This document shows positions 1 to 5,876 of a DNA stretch of 10,546 nt, in pieces. Below the pieces are notes generated by a model, which made no database searches, was not told the DNA's origin, and saw only the letters and a program-made list of their open reading frames with translations. The stretch lies in contig JBKPDO010000111.1 of NCBI GenBank assembly GCA_046727955.1, positions 1 through 10,546 of the forward strand, given 5' to 3'. Made by a program: the position numbers and the translations under genes. Each line of letters opens with the position of its first letter. Position 1 is the stretch's first letter. The DNA is from DASVXQ01 sp046727955 (lineage in GTDB: Bacteria; Actinomycetota; CALGFH01).

Positions 1-13
1 CAAGGAGCCGCCA

Positions 14-1450
14 ATGCCGATCGTCGCGGGCGTCGACTGCTCGACGCAGTCCACCAAGGTCGTCGCCTGCGACGCCGACACCGGCGAGGTGCTGGCGGAG
101 CGGTCGGCGCCCCACCCCGAGGGCACAGAGGTCGACCCGGAGGCGTGGTGGCGGGCGCTCCAGACCGCCGCCGTGCTGGGCGGGGGGGAATGGCCTGAAG
201 ACGTGGCCGCGATCGCCGTCGGCGGCCAGCAGCACGGCCTGGTCGCCCTCGACGAGGCCGGCAAGGTCGTCCGGCCGGCGCTGCTGTGGAACGACGTCCG
301 CTCCGCCGGGGCCGCGTCGGCGCTGGTGCGCGAGCTGGGCGGGCCGGCCGCGTGGGCCAGCGCGGTCGGGTCGGTCCCCGTCGCCAGCTTCACCGTCACC
401 AAGCTGCGCTGGCTCGCCGAGCACGAGCCCGAGCACGCCAGCCGGGTCGCCGCGGTGCTGCTGCCGCACGACTGGCTGACCTGGCGCCTGGCCGGCGAGG
501 GCGAGCCGGTGACCGACCGGGGGGACGCCTCTGGCACCGGCTACTGGTCGCCGCGCGCCGGCGCCTACCGCCACGACCTGCTCGAGCTGGCCTTCGGCCG
601 GGTGCCGGCGCTGCCCCGGGTGCTGGCGCCCGGCGCGGCGGCCGGCCAGACCAGGTCCGGCGCGGTGCTCGGCGCGGGCACCGGCGACAACATGGCGGCG
701 GCGCTGGGGCTCGGCGCCGGCCCGGGCGACGTCGTGGTCTCCATCGGCACCAGCGGGACCGTGTTCGCCGTCCACGACGCCGCCAGCGAGGACGCCAGCG
801 GGACCGTGGCGGGATTCGCCGACGCCACCGGGCGCTTCCTGCCGCTGGTGTGCACGCTCAACGCCGCCCGGGTGCTTGCTGGGGTCGCGGCCACGCTCGG
901 CGTGGACCTGGCGACGCTGGACCAGCTGGCGCTGCGCGCCCCGGCTGGGGCTGGCGGCCTGGTCCTGCTCCCCTACCTGGACGGCGAGCGCACCCCGAAC
1001 CTGCCAGACGCCAGCGGCCTGCTGGCGGGTCTGCGCCTGTCGAACATGGCGCCGGAGCACCTCGCCCGGGCGGCGGTCGAGGGCGTGCTGTGCGGGCTCG
1101 CGGACGGGCTGGACGCCCTCCGGGCGCAGGGGATCCCGGTCCGGCGGGTGCTGCTGGTCGGCGGGGGCAGCCGCTCCGCGGCGGTGCGGGCGCTCGCGCC
1201 TCTGGTCCTCGAGGCGCCGGTGCAGGTGCCCGAGCCGGCCGAGTACGTCGCGCTGGGCGCCGCGCGGCAGGCGGCGTGGGCGCTGGCGGGCACGCCCGAC
1301 CCGCCGCCCTGGCCGCGCAGCCACAGCACCGTTCCCAGCTCCGACGACAGCGGCGCGGCAGGCGCCGCGGTGCGGGCGCGCTACGCCCAGGTCCGCGAGG
1401 GCGCGACGCGCGGCCTGTTCGGCCCGGAAGGAGCCATGCATGCCAGCTGA
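14..1450 (+). CDS. xylB: Xylulokinase (FGGY carbohydrate kinase family)
   Basis: This cytosolic kinase uses ATP to phosphorylate D-xylulose to xylulose 5-phosphate, which feeds the pentose phosphate pathway. The 478-residue length fits bacterial XylB. The N-terminal FGGY domain opens with the phosphate-binding motif GVDCSTQSTK (residues 6-15). GGQQHG (70-75) occupies the place of the sugar-contact segment (QMHG in E. coli). GTGDNMAAALG (222-232) carries the probable catalytic base Asp225. The C-terminal domain has SIGTSGT (243-249), LLPYLDGERTPN (318-329) and the adenosine-site motif LVGGGSRS (381-388). The ATG at 14 is preceded by AAGGAG at 2-7 with good spacing. A xylose isomerase gene would be expected just upstream, outside the window. 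Another FGGY sugar kinase is possible, but the motif set favours xylulokinase. Confidence 0.93.
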   Translation: MPIVAGVDCSTQSTKVVACDADTGEVLAERSAPHPEGTEVDPEAWWRALQTAAVLGGGEWPEDVAAIAVGGQQHGLVALDEAGKVVRPALLWNDVRSAGAASALVRELGGPAAWASAVGSVPVASFTVTKLRWLAEHEPEHASRVAAVLLPHDWLTWRLAGEGEPVTDRGDASGTGYWSPRAGAYRHDLLELAFGRVPALPRVLAPGAAAGQTRSGAVLGAGTGDNMAAALGLGAGPGDVVVSIGTSGTVFAVHDAASEDASGTVAGFADATGRFLPLVCTLNAARVLAGVAATLGVDLATLDQLALRAPAGAGGLVLLPYLDGERTPNLPDASGLLAGLRLSNMAPEHLARAAVEGVLCGLADGLDALRAQGIPVRRVLLVGGGSRSAAVRALAPLVLEAPVQVPEPAEYVALGAARQAAWALAGTPDPPPWPRSHSTVPSSDDSGAAGAAVRARYAQVREGATRGLFGPEGAMHAS

Positions 1451-1457
1451 GCTCAGC
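1446..1457. repeat. 12-bp perfect palindrome spanning two convergent stop codons
   Basis: GCTGAGCTCAGC reads the same on both strands. It contains the TGA stop of xylB (1448-1450) and, on the other strand, the TGA stop of the dsrE-like gene (1453-1455). There is no loop, so a good hairpin terminator is unlikely. Confidence 0.6.
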
Positions 1458-1815
1458 CCAGGGTCACCGTGCTGGCGCCGCCCGCGACCGCCGCGACGAT
1501 CGTGGCCGCGCCGACGATGCGCGCGCCGGGGACCAGGTCGTCCTCGGTGATGCCGCGCGGGGTGGTGCAGGCGCTGCACGCCCATATCTCTCCCCCGGCG
1601 TCCACGAACTCCGCCATCAGCTGGGCCAGCCTCGGGAAGCCCTCCAGCTCGACCTCGTCGGCGTAGCCGCGCTTGCAGAGCCACGCGCCGTCGACGGTCA
1701 GCAGCACCACGGCCTCCTGGCCGGAGGCGGCCGCCACGTTGGCGGCGATGAACGGCACGATCGCCCGCTCCGGCTGGGCGCGCCCGTGGGAGCAGTGGAA
1801 GAGCAACCGCGCCAC
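1453..1815 (-). CDS. DsrE/DsrF-like family protein
   Basis: A 120-residue cytosolic protein with the small alpha/beta fold of the DsrE family, which includes sulfur-relay proteins such as DsrE and TusD and many uncharacterised homologues. The N-terminal strand is MARLLFHCSHG. A conserved-looking segment EIWACSACTTPRGIT (76-90) is followed by a family-typical C-terminus (LVPGARIVGAATIV, then a Gly/Ala-rich end). Cysteines are at 8, 47, 80 and 83. The CSAC pair (80-83) sits where DsrE-type proteins carry their reactive cysteine, so persulfide or redox chemistry is possible but unproven. The start is GTG at 1815, chosen for the strong AAGGAGG ribosome binding site about 5 nt upstream. It converges on xylB with 2 bp between stop codons. 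No specific partner genes (dsrC, tus) are visible. Confidence 0.8.
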   Translation of the reverse strand: MARLLFHCSHGRAQPERAIVPFIAANVAAASGQEAVVLLTVDGAWLCKRGYADEVELEGFPRLAQLMAEFVDAGGEIWACSACTTPRGITEDDLVPGARIVGAATIVAAVAGGASTVTLG

Positions 1816-1842
1816 GGGGCCTCCTTAGGCTGAGGGACTGAC

Positions 1843-1873
1843 GCTCGGGCTCGGCTCCGCCTCGCTCCCGAGC
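1843..1873 (-). promoter_or_regulatory. Inverted repeat in the dsrE-like gene leader
   Basis: GCTCGGG (1843-1849) and CCCGAGC (1867-1873) form a perfect 7-bp stem around a 17-nt GC-rich loop. It lies 28-58 bp upstream of the GTG start of the dsrE-like gene, so it could sit in its 5' untranslated region. There is no U-tract. Function is unknown and chance is plausible at this GC content. Confidence 0.3.
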
Positions 1874-2049
1874 TCTCCAGGGGCCGCCCACCCCATTTCC
1901 ACCACTGAGGGTACAGCTCACCCCGCCGACGGAGAGATTCGGAGCAGAGGAGGCAGCCCCGCGGACCGGCACGGGGCCGCCTCGACTCCTGCGATCGGCA
2001 GCCTCGCGCGCCGGATTAGCGGAACCGCGATCAGTTGTGCGCCGATCCG

Positions 2050-2058
2050 TTGTCCACA
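2050..2058 (+). promoter_or_regulatory. DnaA-box-like 9-mer TTGTCCACA
   Basis: TTGTCCACA matches exactly the preferred DnaA-box sequence reported for Streptomyces and differs at one position from the E. coli TTATCCACA box. It lies 51 bp upstream of the marP start. A single copy does not make an origin. It could be a DnaA regulatory or titration site, or chance. Confidence 0.4.
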
Positions 2059-2096
2059 GAGTGGGGCGGTCGGGTCCCTACGCCGCCGCGCTCGGC

Positions 2097-2108
2097 TAGG
2101 GTAGACGC
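2097..2108 (+). promoter_or_regulatory. -10 element and probable leaderless start of marP
   Basis: TAGGGT (2097-2102) fits the actinobacterial -10 pattern TAnnnT. Six bases separate it from the ATG at 2109, so the expected transcription start falls on or next to the A of the start codon. There is no purine-rich ribosome binding site in the usual place. Together these suggest a leaderless mRNA. No good -35 is seen about 17 bp upstream (2074-2079, GTCCCT). Confidence 0.5.
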
Positions 2109-3284
2109 ATGGATCTGCACCTGATCGACCTCCTCCTGCTCCTCCTGCTCGTGCTCGCCGCGGTGAGCGGCTGGAGGCGCGGCTTCGCGGTGGTGAGCCT
2201 CGGCTACGCGGGCCTGCTGCTGGGCCTGGCGCTCGGCGCCTGGGTGGCGACCCGGGTGGGGCTGTTCATCTCGGCCGAGGACTCTCTGCGCCGGCTGCTG
2301 GTCGGTATCGTGATCTTCTTCCTGGTTGCGGCGGTGTGCCACAGCGTGGCGACCCGTCTGGGACTGCAGCTCCGCTCCGTCCTCACGGGCCGGGTGGCCG
2401 GTGGGCTGGACTCGGCCGGGGGCGCCGTGGTCGCCGTCGGGGTGACCGCGATTGCCCTCTGGTTCGTGGCCCTGACGCTCGGCAGCGTCCCGTTCACGCC
2501 GCTGGCGCGGGCGCTCAGCGACTCGGCGGTGCTGCACGCCATCGACCGCGTCGCCCCGCGGCCGCCGGCCGCGCTGGCGCAGATCCGCGGGCTGCTGGCG
2601 CGGTCCCCGTTCCCGGACGCCTTCGACAACCTGCGCCCGTCGACGGGCGGCGGCACGCCACCGGCCGCCGCCGCCACCCCGGGGATCCGCCATGCCGCCG
2701 CCGCGACCGTGCAGATCGAAAGCGAGGGCTGCGGGGGCCTGCTGTTCGGCAGCGGCTTCCCGGTGGACAACCAGCTGGTGGTCACGAACGCCCACGTCGT
2801 GGCCGGGACGGGCCGGCACCGCGTCCTCACGCGGAACGGCGGGCGGTTCGCCGCCACGGTCGTCTGGTTCGACCCCAGGCGGGACCTCGCCCTTCTGAGC
2901 GTGCCCGGCCTCGACCTCTCGCCGCTGCAGCTGGCCAGCTCGGCGCGGGCTGGGACGACCGGCGCGGTGATCGGCTATCCCGGCGGTGGCGACGAGACCG
3001 TGGTCGGCGCCAGGGTGGTGACGCGCACCGCCGCGGTGGGGCGCGACATCTACTCGTCGTCGCTGGTGCGGCGTCAGATCTACGTGCTCCGCGCCAAGGT
3101 CCGCAGGGGCGACAGCGGCGGGCCGGTGGTCGACCGCTCCGGCCGCCCCCTTGGCGTGGTGTTCGCCGCCTCCACCGTCGACCCGAACGAGGGCTACGCG
3201 CTCACCAGCGGCGAGCTGCGCACCGTCATGAACCAGCTCGGCTCGGCCCGCAACGAGGTCGGTGTCGGCCAGTGCGCCACCTGA
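2109..3284 (+). CDS. marP: MarP-type membrane serine protease (CvpA plus trypsin-like domain)
   Basis: A 391-residue envelope protease closely patterned on mycobacterial MarP (Rv3671c), which supports acid and oxidative stress resistance by periplasmic proteolysis. Residues 1-130 form a CvpA-like region with about four membrane helices (near 5-20, 27-50, 62-78 and 103-125). A linker rich in Pro, Ala and Gly follows (about 175-195). The chymotrypsin-fold domain is extracytoplasmic. Its catalytic triad is visible: His229 in VVTNAHVV, Asp259 in DPRRDLALL, and Ser336 in RRGDSGGPVV. The positions nearly match mycobacterial MarP. Cys208 (ESEGCGG) and Cys389 near the C-terminus match the MarP redox disulfide. 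The ATG at 2109 lacks a clear ribosome binding site but fits a leaderless start. The gene stands alone, divergent from dsrE and convergent with fumC. Substrates cannot be read from sequence. Confidence 0.9.
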   Translation: MDLHLIDLLLLLLLVLAAVSGWRRGFAVVSLGYAGLLLGLALGAWVATRVGLFISAEDSLRRLLVGIVIFFLVAAVCHSVATRLGLQLRSVLTGRVAGGLDSAGGAVVAVGVTAIALWFVALTLGSVPFTPLARALSDSAVLHAIDRVAPRPPAALAQIRGLLARSPFPDAFDNLRPSTGGGTPPAAAATPGIRHAAAATVQIESEGCGGLLFGSGFPVDNQLVVTNAHVVAGTGRHRVLTRNGGRFAATVVWFDPRRDLALLSVPGLDLSPLQLASSARAGTTGAVIGYPGGGDETVVGARVVTRTAAVGRDIYSSSLVRRQIYVLRAKVRRGDSGGPVVDRSGRPLGVVFAASTVDPNEGYALTSGELRTVMNQLGSARNEVGVGQCAT

Positions 3285-3292
3285 CAGGCACC

Positions 3293-3317
3293 GCTGAGGC
3301 GCCCGGCTGAGGCGCCC
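3293..3317. terminator. Possible terminator between marP and fumC
   Basis: Two direct copies of GCTGAGGCGCCC (3293-3304 and 3306-3317) sit just after the marP stop. They place two self-complementary GGCGCC blocks (3298-3303, 3311-3316) around a 7-nt loop, which gives a 6-bp GC hairpin readable from both strands. A palindrome GGACCGGTCC follows near 3340. There is no U-tract, as is common in high-GC actinobacteria. Confidence 0.35.
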
Positions 3318-3380
3318 CGGCGGAGGCGGACTGGCGGAGGACCGGTCCCCACTGACCATGGCACAGCCCCCTTCAGCCCC

Positions 3381-4700
3381 TCAGCCCGCAAAGCCGTTGC
3401 CGTGGGCCATGGCGCGCAGGTCCAGGGCCTTGTCCAGGACGCCGGCGGCGACTCCGTGGTCGAGGGCGACCTCGCGCAGCGAGCGGCCGCTGGCGGCGGC
3501 CTCCTTCGAGATCGCCGCGGCCTCGTCGTAGCCGACCACCGGGTTCAGCGCCGTGACCAGCACCAGGGTGGACTCGGCGAGCCGCCTGGCGTGCTCCTTG
3601 TTGGCCGTGATCCCGTCGACGCACTTGGCGGCGAACTCCCGGCAGGCCGCGGCCAGGTAGATCAGCGACTGCAGCAGATTGCGCGCCATCAGCGGGATGT
3701 AGACGTTCAGCTCGAAATTGCCCGACAGCCCGCCGATGGTGATGGCCGCGTCGTTGCCGATCACCTGCGCCGAGACCTGGGTGAGGACCTCGCACATGAC
3801 CGGGTTGACCTTGCCCGGCATGATCGAGGAGCCCTTCTGCACCTCGGGCAGGTTGATCTCGCCCAGCCCGGCGCGCGGGCCGGAGCCCATCCAGCGCACG
3901 TCGTTGGCGATCTTGGTGCAGCTCACCGCGACCGTCTTCAGCGCGCCGCTCAGCTCGACCAGCGCGTCCCTGGCGCCCTGCGCCTCGAACGGGTGCGCGG
4001 GAGGCGCCAGGCGCAGGCCGGTGGCGGTCGCCACCCGGTCGCGCACCTTGGCAGCGAACTCGGGATGGGCGTTCAGGCCGGTGCCGACCGCCGCCCCGCC
4101 GAGCGGCAGCTTGCTGACGCGCGGGAGGGCCGCGCGCACGCGCTCGGCGCCCTCCCGGACCTGCGCGGCGTAGCCGGCGAGCTCCTGGCCCAGCGTGACC
4201 GGGACGGCGTCCATCAGGTGGGTGCGTCCGGGCTTGACCACGTCGCCGAGCTCGGCCGCCTTGTCGGTGAGCGAGCGCTCCAGCCCCTCGAGGGCCGGGA
4301 TCAGGACCCGCGTCGCGGTGTCCAGGACGGCCAGGTGGACCGCGCTCGGGAAGACGTCGTTGGACGACTGGCCCATATTGACGTGGTCGTTGGCATGCAC
4401 GTCCTCGCCGGCGAGGCTGGCGACCACTTCGTTGACGTTCATGTTGGTCGAGGTGCCCGAGCCGGTCTGGAACACGTCGATCGGGAACTGGTCGTCGTAG
4501 CGGCCGGCGGCCACGGCCTCGGCGGCGGCGGCGATGCGCTCAGCCTGCTCGGGCTCCAGCTCGCCGAGCGCGGCGTTGACCCGGGCGGCCTCCGCCTTGA
4601 TCCGGGCGAGCATGTGGATCACCTGAGCCGGAACGCGCTCGCCAGAGATCGGGAAGTTGCGGATCGCCTTCTCGGTCTCGCCCTTCCACAGGTTGGTCAT
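3381..4700 (-). CDS. fumC: Fumarate hydratase class II (N-terminally short)
   Basis: Iron-independent fumarase of the aspartase/fumarase superfamily. It interconverts fumarate and L-malate in the TCA cycle as a cytosolic homotetramer. Landmarks are TGSGTSTNMNVNEV (79-92), the substrate-site NMGQSSNDVFPSA (108-120), GRTHLMDA (158-165) with His161 equivalent to E. coli His188, and the signature GSSIMPGKVNP (290-300) in the flexible loop with the catalytic serine. The C-terminal helical domain is complete. The chosen ATG at 4700 follows GGGAGG with about 9-nt spacing. The resulting 439 residues are shorter than E. coli FumC (467). The protein begins at the LW-ET region, so about 20 N-terminal residues common in the family are missing. 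The frame is open further upstream but runs through azlD and does not resemble the family. It lies 64 bp downstream of azlD and could be co-transcribed. Confidence 0.93.
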   Translation of the reverse strand: MTNLWKGETEKAIRNFPISGERVPAQVIHMLARIKAEAARVNAALGELEPEQAERIAAAAEAVAAGRYDDQFPIDVFQTGSGTSTNMNVNEVVASLAGEDVHANDHVNMGQSSNDVFPSAVHLAVLDTATRVLIPALEGLERSLTDKAAELGDVVKPGRTHLMDAVPVTLGQELAGYAAQVREGAERVRAALPRVSKLPLGGAAVGTGLNAHPEFAAKVRDRVATATGLRLAPPAHPFEAQGARDALVELSGALKTVAVSCTKIANDVRWMGSGPRAGLGEINLPEVQKGSSIMPGKVNPVMCEVLTQVSAQVIGNDAAITIGGLSGNFELNVYIPLMARNLLQSLIYLAAACREFAAKCVDGITANKEHARRLAESTLVLVTALNPVVGYDEAAAISKEAAASGRSLREVALDHGVAAGVLDKALDLRAMAHGNGFAG

Positions 4701-4764
4701 CGTTCGGTTCCTCCCGTTGTGGGCACCAGTCAATGCTACGACCGCCGCGGAGCGGCCGGCGCTG
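4701..4764 (-). promoter_or_regulatory. azlD-fumC spacer with fumC ribosome binding site
   Basis: Read on the minus strand, this 64-bp spacer holds a small GCCGC-TCC-GCGGC dyad, a TAGCAT hexamer that could serve as a -10, and the GGGAGG ribosome binding site of fumC. No matching -35 is evident. FumC may therefore have its own weak promoter or be read through from azlCD. Confidence 0.35.
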
Positions 4765-5076
4765 TCAGGCGAAGGCCCTGACCACCGCGGTCGTGGCCGC
4801 CGCGATGACCACGACGAGAAGGACCGGCGCGCGCAGCAGCAACGCGGCGGCCGCGGCGGCCAGCCCGGCAGCTCGCGCGTCGAGGACGAGCCGGCTCCCG
4901 CCGGCGAAGACCTGGATGGCAACGAGCGCGGCCAGCACCGCCGGCGCCATGGCGGCCACCACCCGCCGGACCGGCGCGGGCAGCTCGACGCCACCGAGCA
5001 CGACCGGTCCGGCGCCCTTGAGGAGGACGGTCGCGCCACCGACCACCGCGACCGCGAGCCAGACGGCCGAGCTCAC
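4765..5076 (-). CDS. azlD: AzlD-family small membrane subunit of amino-acid exporter
   Basis: A 103-residue hydrophobic protein, the usual length for AzlD (BrnE-like). It partners AzlC to export branched-chain amino acids or related compounds. Hydrophobic stretches at about 4-20, 38-60, 68-82 and 84-101 suggest three to four membrane helices. The loop GGVELPAPVRRVVAAMAPAVLAAL (28-51) is typical: AzlD proteins carry a conserved Pro-x-x-h-R pattern followed by a PAxL helix. The start is GTG at 5076, which overlaps the azlC stop codon as GTGA (4-bp overlap), so translation is probably coupled. A longer frame is open upstream through azlC but is only the shadow of that gene. The substrate is inferred from family and has not been shown. 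Confidence 0.85.
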   Translation of the reverse strand: MSSAVWLAVAVVGGATVLLKGAGPVVLGGVELPAPVRRVVAAMAPAVLAALVAIQVFAGGSRLVLDARAAGLAAAAAALLLRAPVLLVVVIAAATTAVVRAFA

Positions 5077-5792
5077 TTCGCGCCCGACTTGGCCCACAGG
5101 CCGGTCAGAGCAGCCGCCACCGCGGCGATCAGCGGGACCCCTGAAGGTGACAGCGGCGTCAGGATGAGCGCGATCGCCGCGCCGAGCAGGGCAGCCACCG
5201 CGCCCACACGGCCGTGGACCTGCCGGACGAGCAGCGTGAGGAAGATCGCCGGCCCGACGGCGTCGAGGCCGAGCCGCTGGGGATCGCCCAGGACCTGAGC
5301 GCCCAGCAGGCCGAGCGCTGTGCCTGCGACCCAGGTCGCGTACATGAGCAGCCCGGCACCCAGCAGCCGCCCCTCGGAGTAGCGGCCGCCGCCGAGGTGC
5401 GCCACCGCCCAGGACTCGTCCACCACGAACTGCGCGGCGAGCAGGCGACGGAGCGGACCGCCGCGCAGCGCCGGAGCCACGCTGATCCCGATGGGCAGGT
5501 AGCGCGAGTTCAGCAGGACCGCCGCGATGCACGCCGCCGTTATCGTGCCGCCGGCCTGCAGGGTGGAGGCGACCGCGAACTGCGCCGACCCGGCGAACGT
5601 GGTCGCCGACATCGCCAGCGGCGCCCACCACCCCATGCCGGCGGCGCGGGCCACGATCCCGAAGGAGACCGCGAACCCGAAGACGGCGACGGCCAGCGGA
5701 GCGGCTGCGCGAGCACCAGCGATGGCATCCCGCCGGATGCCGGCAGCGGCGGGGGGTGCTGTGATCTCTGAGGCGCCCGCCGACGGCTTCAC
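5073..5792 (-). CDS. azlC: AzlC-family amino-acid exporter large subunit
   Basis: A 239-residue inner-membrane protein of the AzlC (BrnF-like) family. With AzlD it forms a two-component exporter for branched-chain amino acids; relatives can move other small amino acids or analogues. Typical features are AVSFGIVARAAG in the first helix, the block TTFAGSAQFAVAS, LLNSRYLPIGISVAPAL in the place of the family NxRh-lmG motif, and VVDESWAVA for the usual DE-(S/T)-(F/W). Several further membrane helices run to the C-terminus. The start is GTG at 5792, with GAGAGG about 10 nt upstream. The first 25 or so residues are polar and poorly conserved-looking, but no better in-frame start is seen. It is the first gene of azlC-azlD (possibly with fumC) and is transcribed away from a CGNR regulator, which is the likely local regulator. 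Confidence 0.9.
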   Translation of the reverse strand: MKPSAGASEITAPPAAAGIRRDAIAGARAAAPLAVAVFGFAVSFGIVARAAGMGWWAPLAMSATTFAGSAQFAVASTLQAGGTITAACIAAVLLNSRYLPIGISVAPALRGGPLRRLLAAQFVVDESWAVAHLGGGRYSEGRLLGAGLLMYATWVAGTALGLLGAQVLGDPQRLGLDAVGPAIFLTLLVRQVHGRVGAVAALLGAAIALILTPLSPSGVPLIAAVAAALTGLWAKSGAK

Positions 5793-5841
5793 CAGACGCT
5801 GACCTCTCTGCCCGGGATGGTAACTAGTGTGAGTCTTGAAC

Positions 5842-5851
5842 GATAATTATC
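5842..5851. promoter_or_regulatory. Operator-like palindrome GATAATTATC shared by divergent promoters
   Basis: A perfect 10-bp AT-rich palindrome in otherwise GC-rich DNA. Its two halves supply GATAAT, a good -10 hexamer, on each strand: for azlC on minus, and for the CGNR gene on plus (5842-5847, weak -35 near 5818). A protein bound here would block both promoters. The regulatory role is inferred. Confidence 0.45.
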
Positions 5852-5875
5852 CTGGGCTTCAACGTACGGAGTCAA
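5846..5875 (-). promoter_or_regulatory. Predicted sigma-70-type promoter of azlCD
   Basis: On the minus strand TTGACT (5875-5870) is followed after 18 bp by GATAAT (5851-5846). Each hexamer matches 5 of 6 consensus bases. Transcription would start near 5839, giving a leader of roughly 46 nt before the azlC GTG. The -35 overlaps the ribosome binding site and the base just before the ATG of the divergent CGNR gene. Confidence 0.55.
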
Positions 5876-5876
5876 C

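Larger units (their letters stand above)
1816..2108. other. Divergent intergenic region between the dsrE-like gene and marP
   Basis: About 293 bp with no convincing coding sequence on either strand. Both flanking genes point outward, so it should hold both promoters. It contains the dsrE-side inverted repeat (1843-1873), a TACCCT hexamer on the minus strand (1908-1913) that could be a -10 for dsrE, a short GCGG-AA-CCGC dyad near 2019-2028, two similar 13-mers (2028-2040 and 2043-2055), a DnaA-box-like site (2050-2058) and the marP -10 element (2097-2102). Confidence 0.6.

Noticed and set aside
286..1833. 515-codon plus-strand frame overlapping xylB
   Set aside because: Arg/Gly/Ala-rich frame-shifted reading of xylB that continues into dsrE antisense. 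XylB is certain.
2028..2108. Origin of replication near marP
   Set aside because: Only one DnaA-box-like site is seen. There is no cluster, no AT-rich unwinding region and no dnaA or dnaN nearby.
2031..3359. 442-codon open frame on the minus strand antisense to marP
   Set aside because: Charged low-complexity translation with no motif. MarP on the plus strand has a complete catalytic triad and membrane helices.
3402..4781. 459-codon open frame on the plus strand antisense to fumC
   Set aside because: Its protein is rich in Arg, Gly, Asp and His without any domain pattern. It is the expected mirror of a GC-rich gene, and fumC on the other strand is unambiguous.
4701..5039. Upstream in-frame extension of fumC to 5039
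   Set aside because: It runs through azlD and its residues do not resemble the fumarase N-terminus. The ATG at 4700 has a good ribosome binding site.
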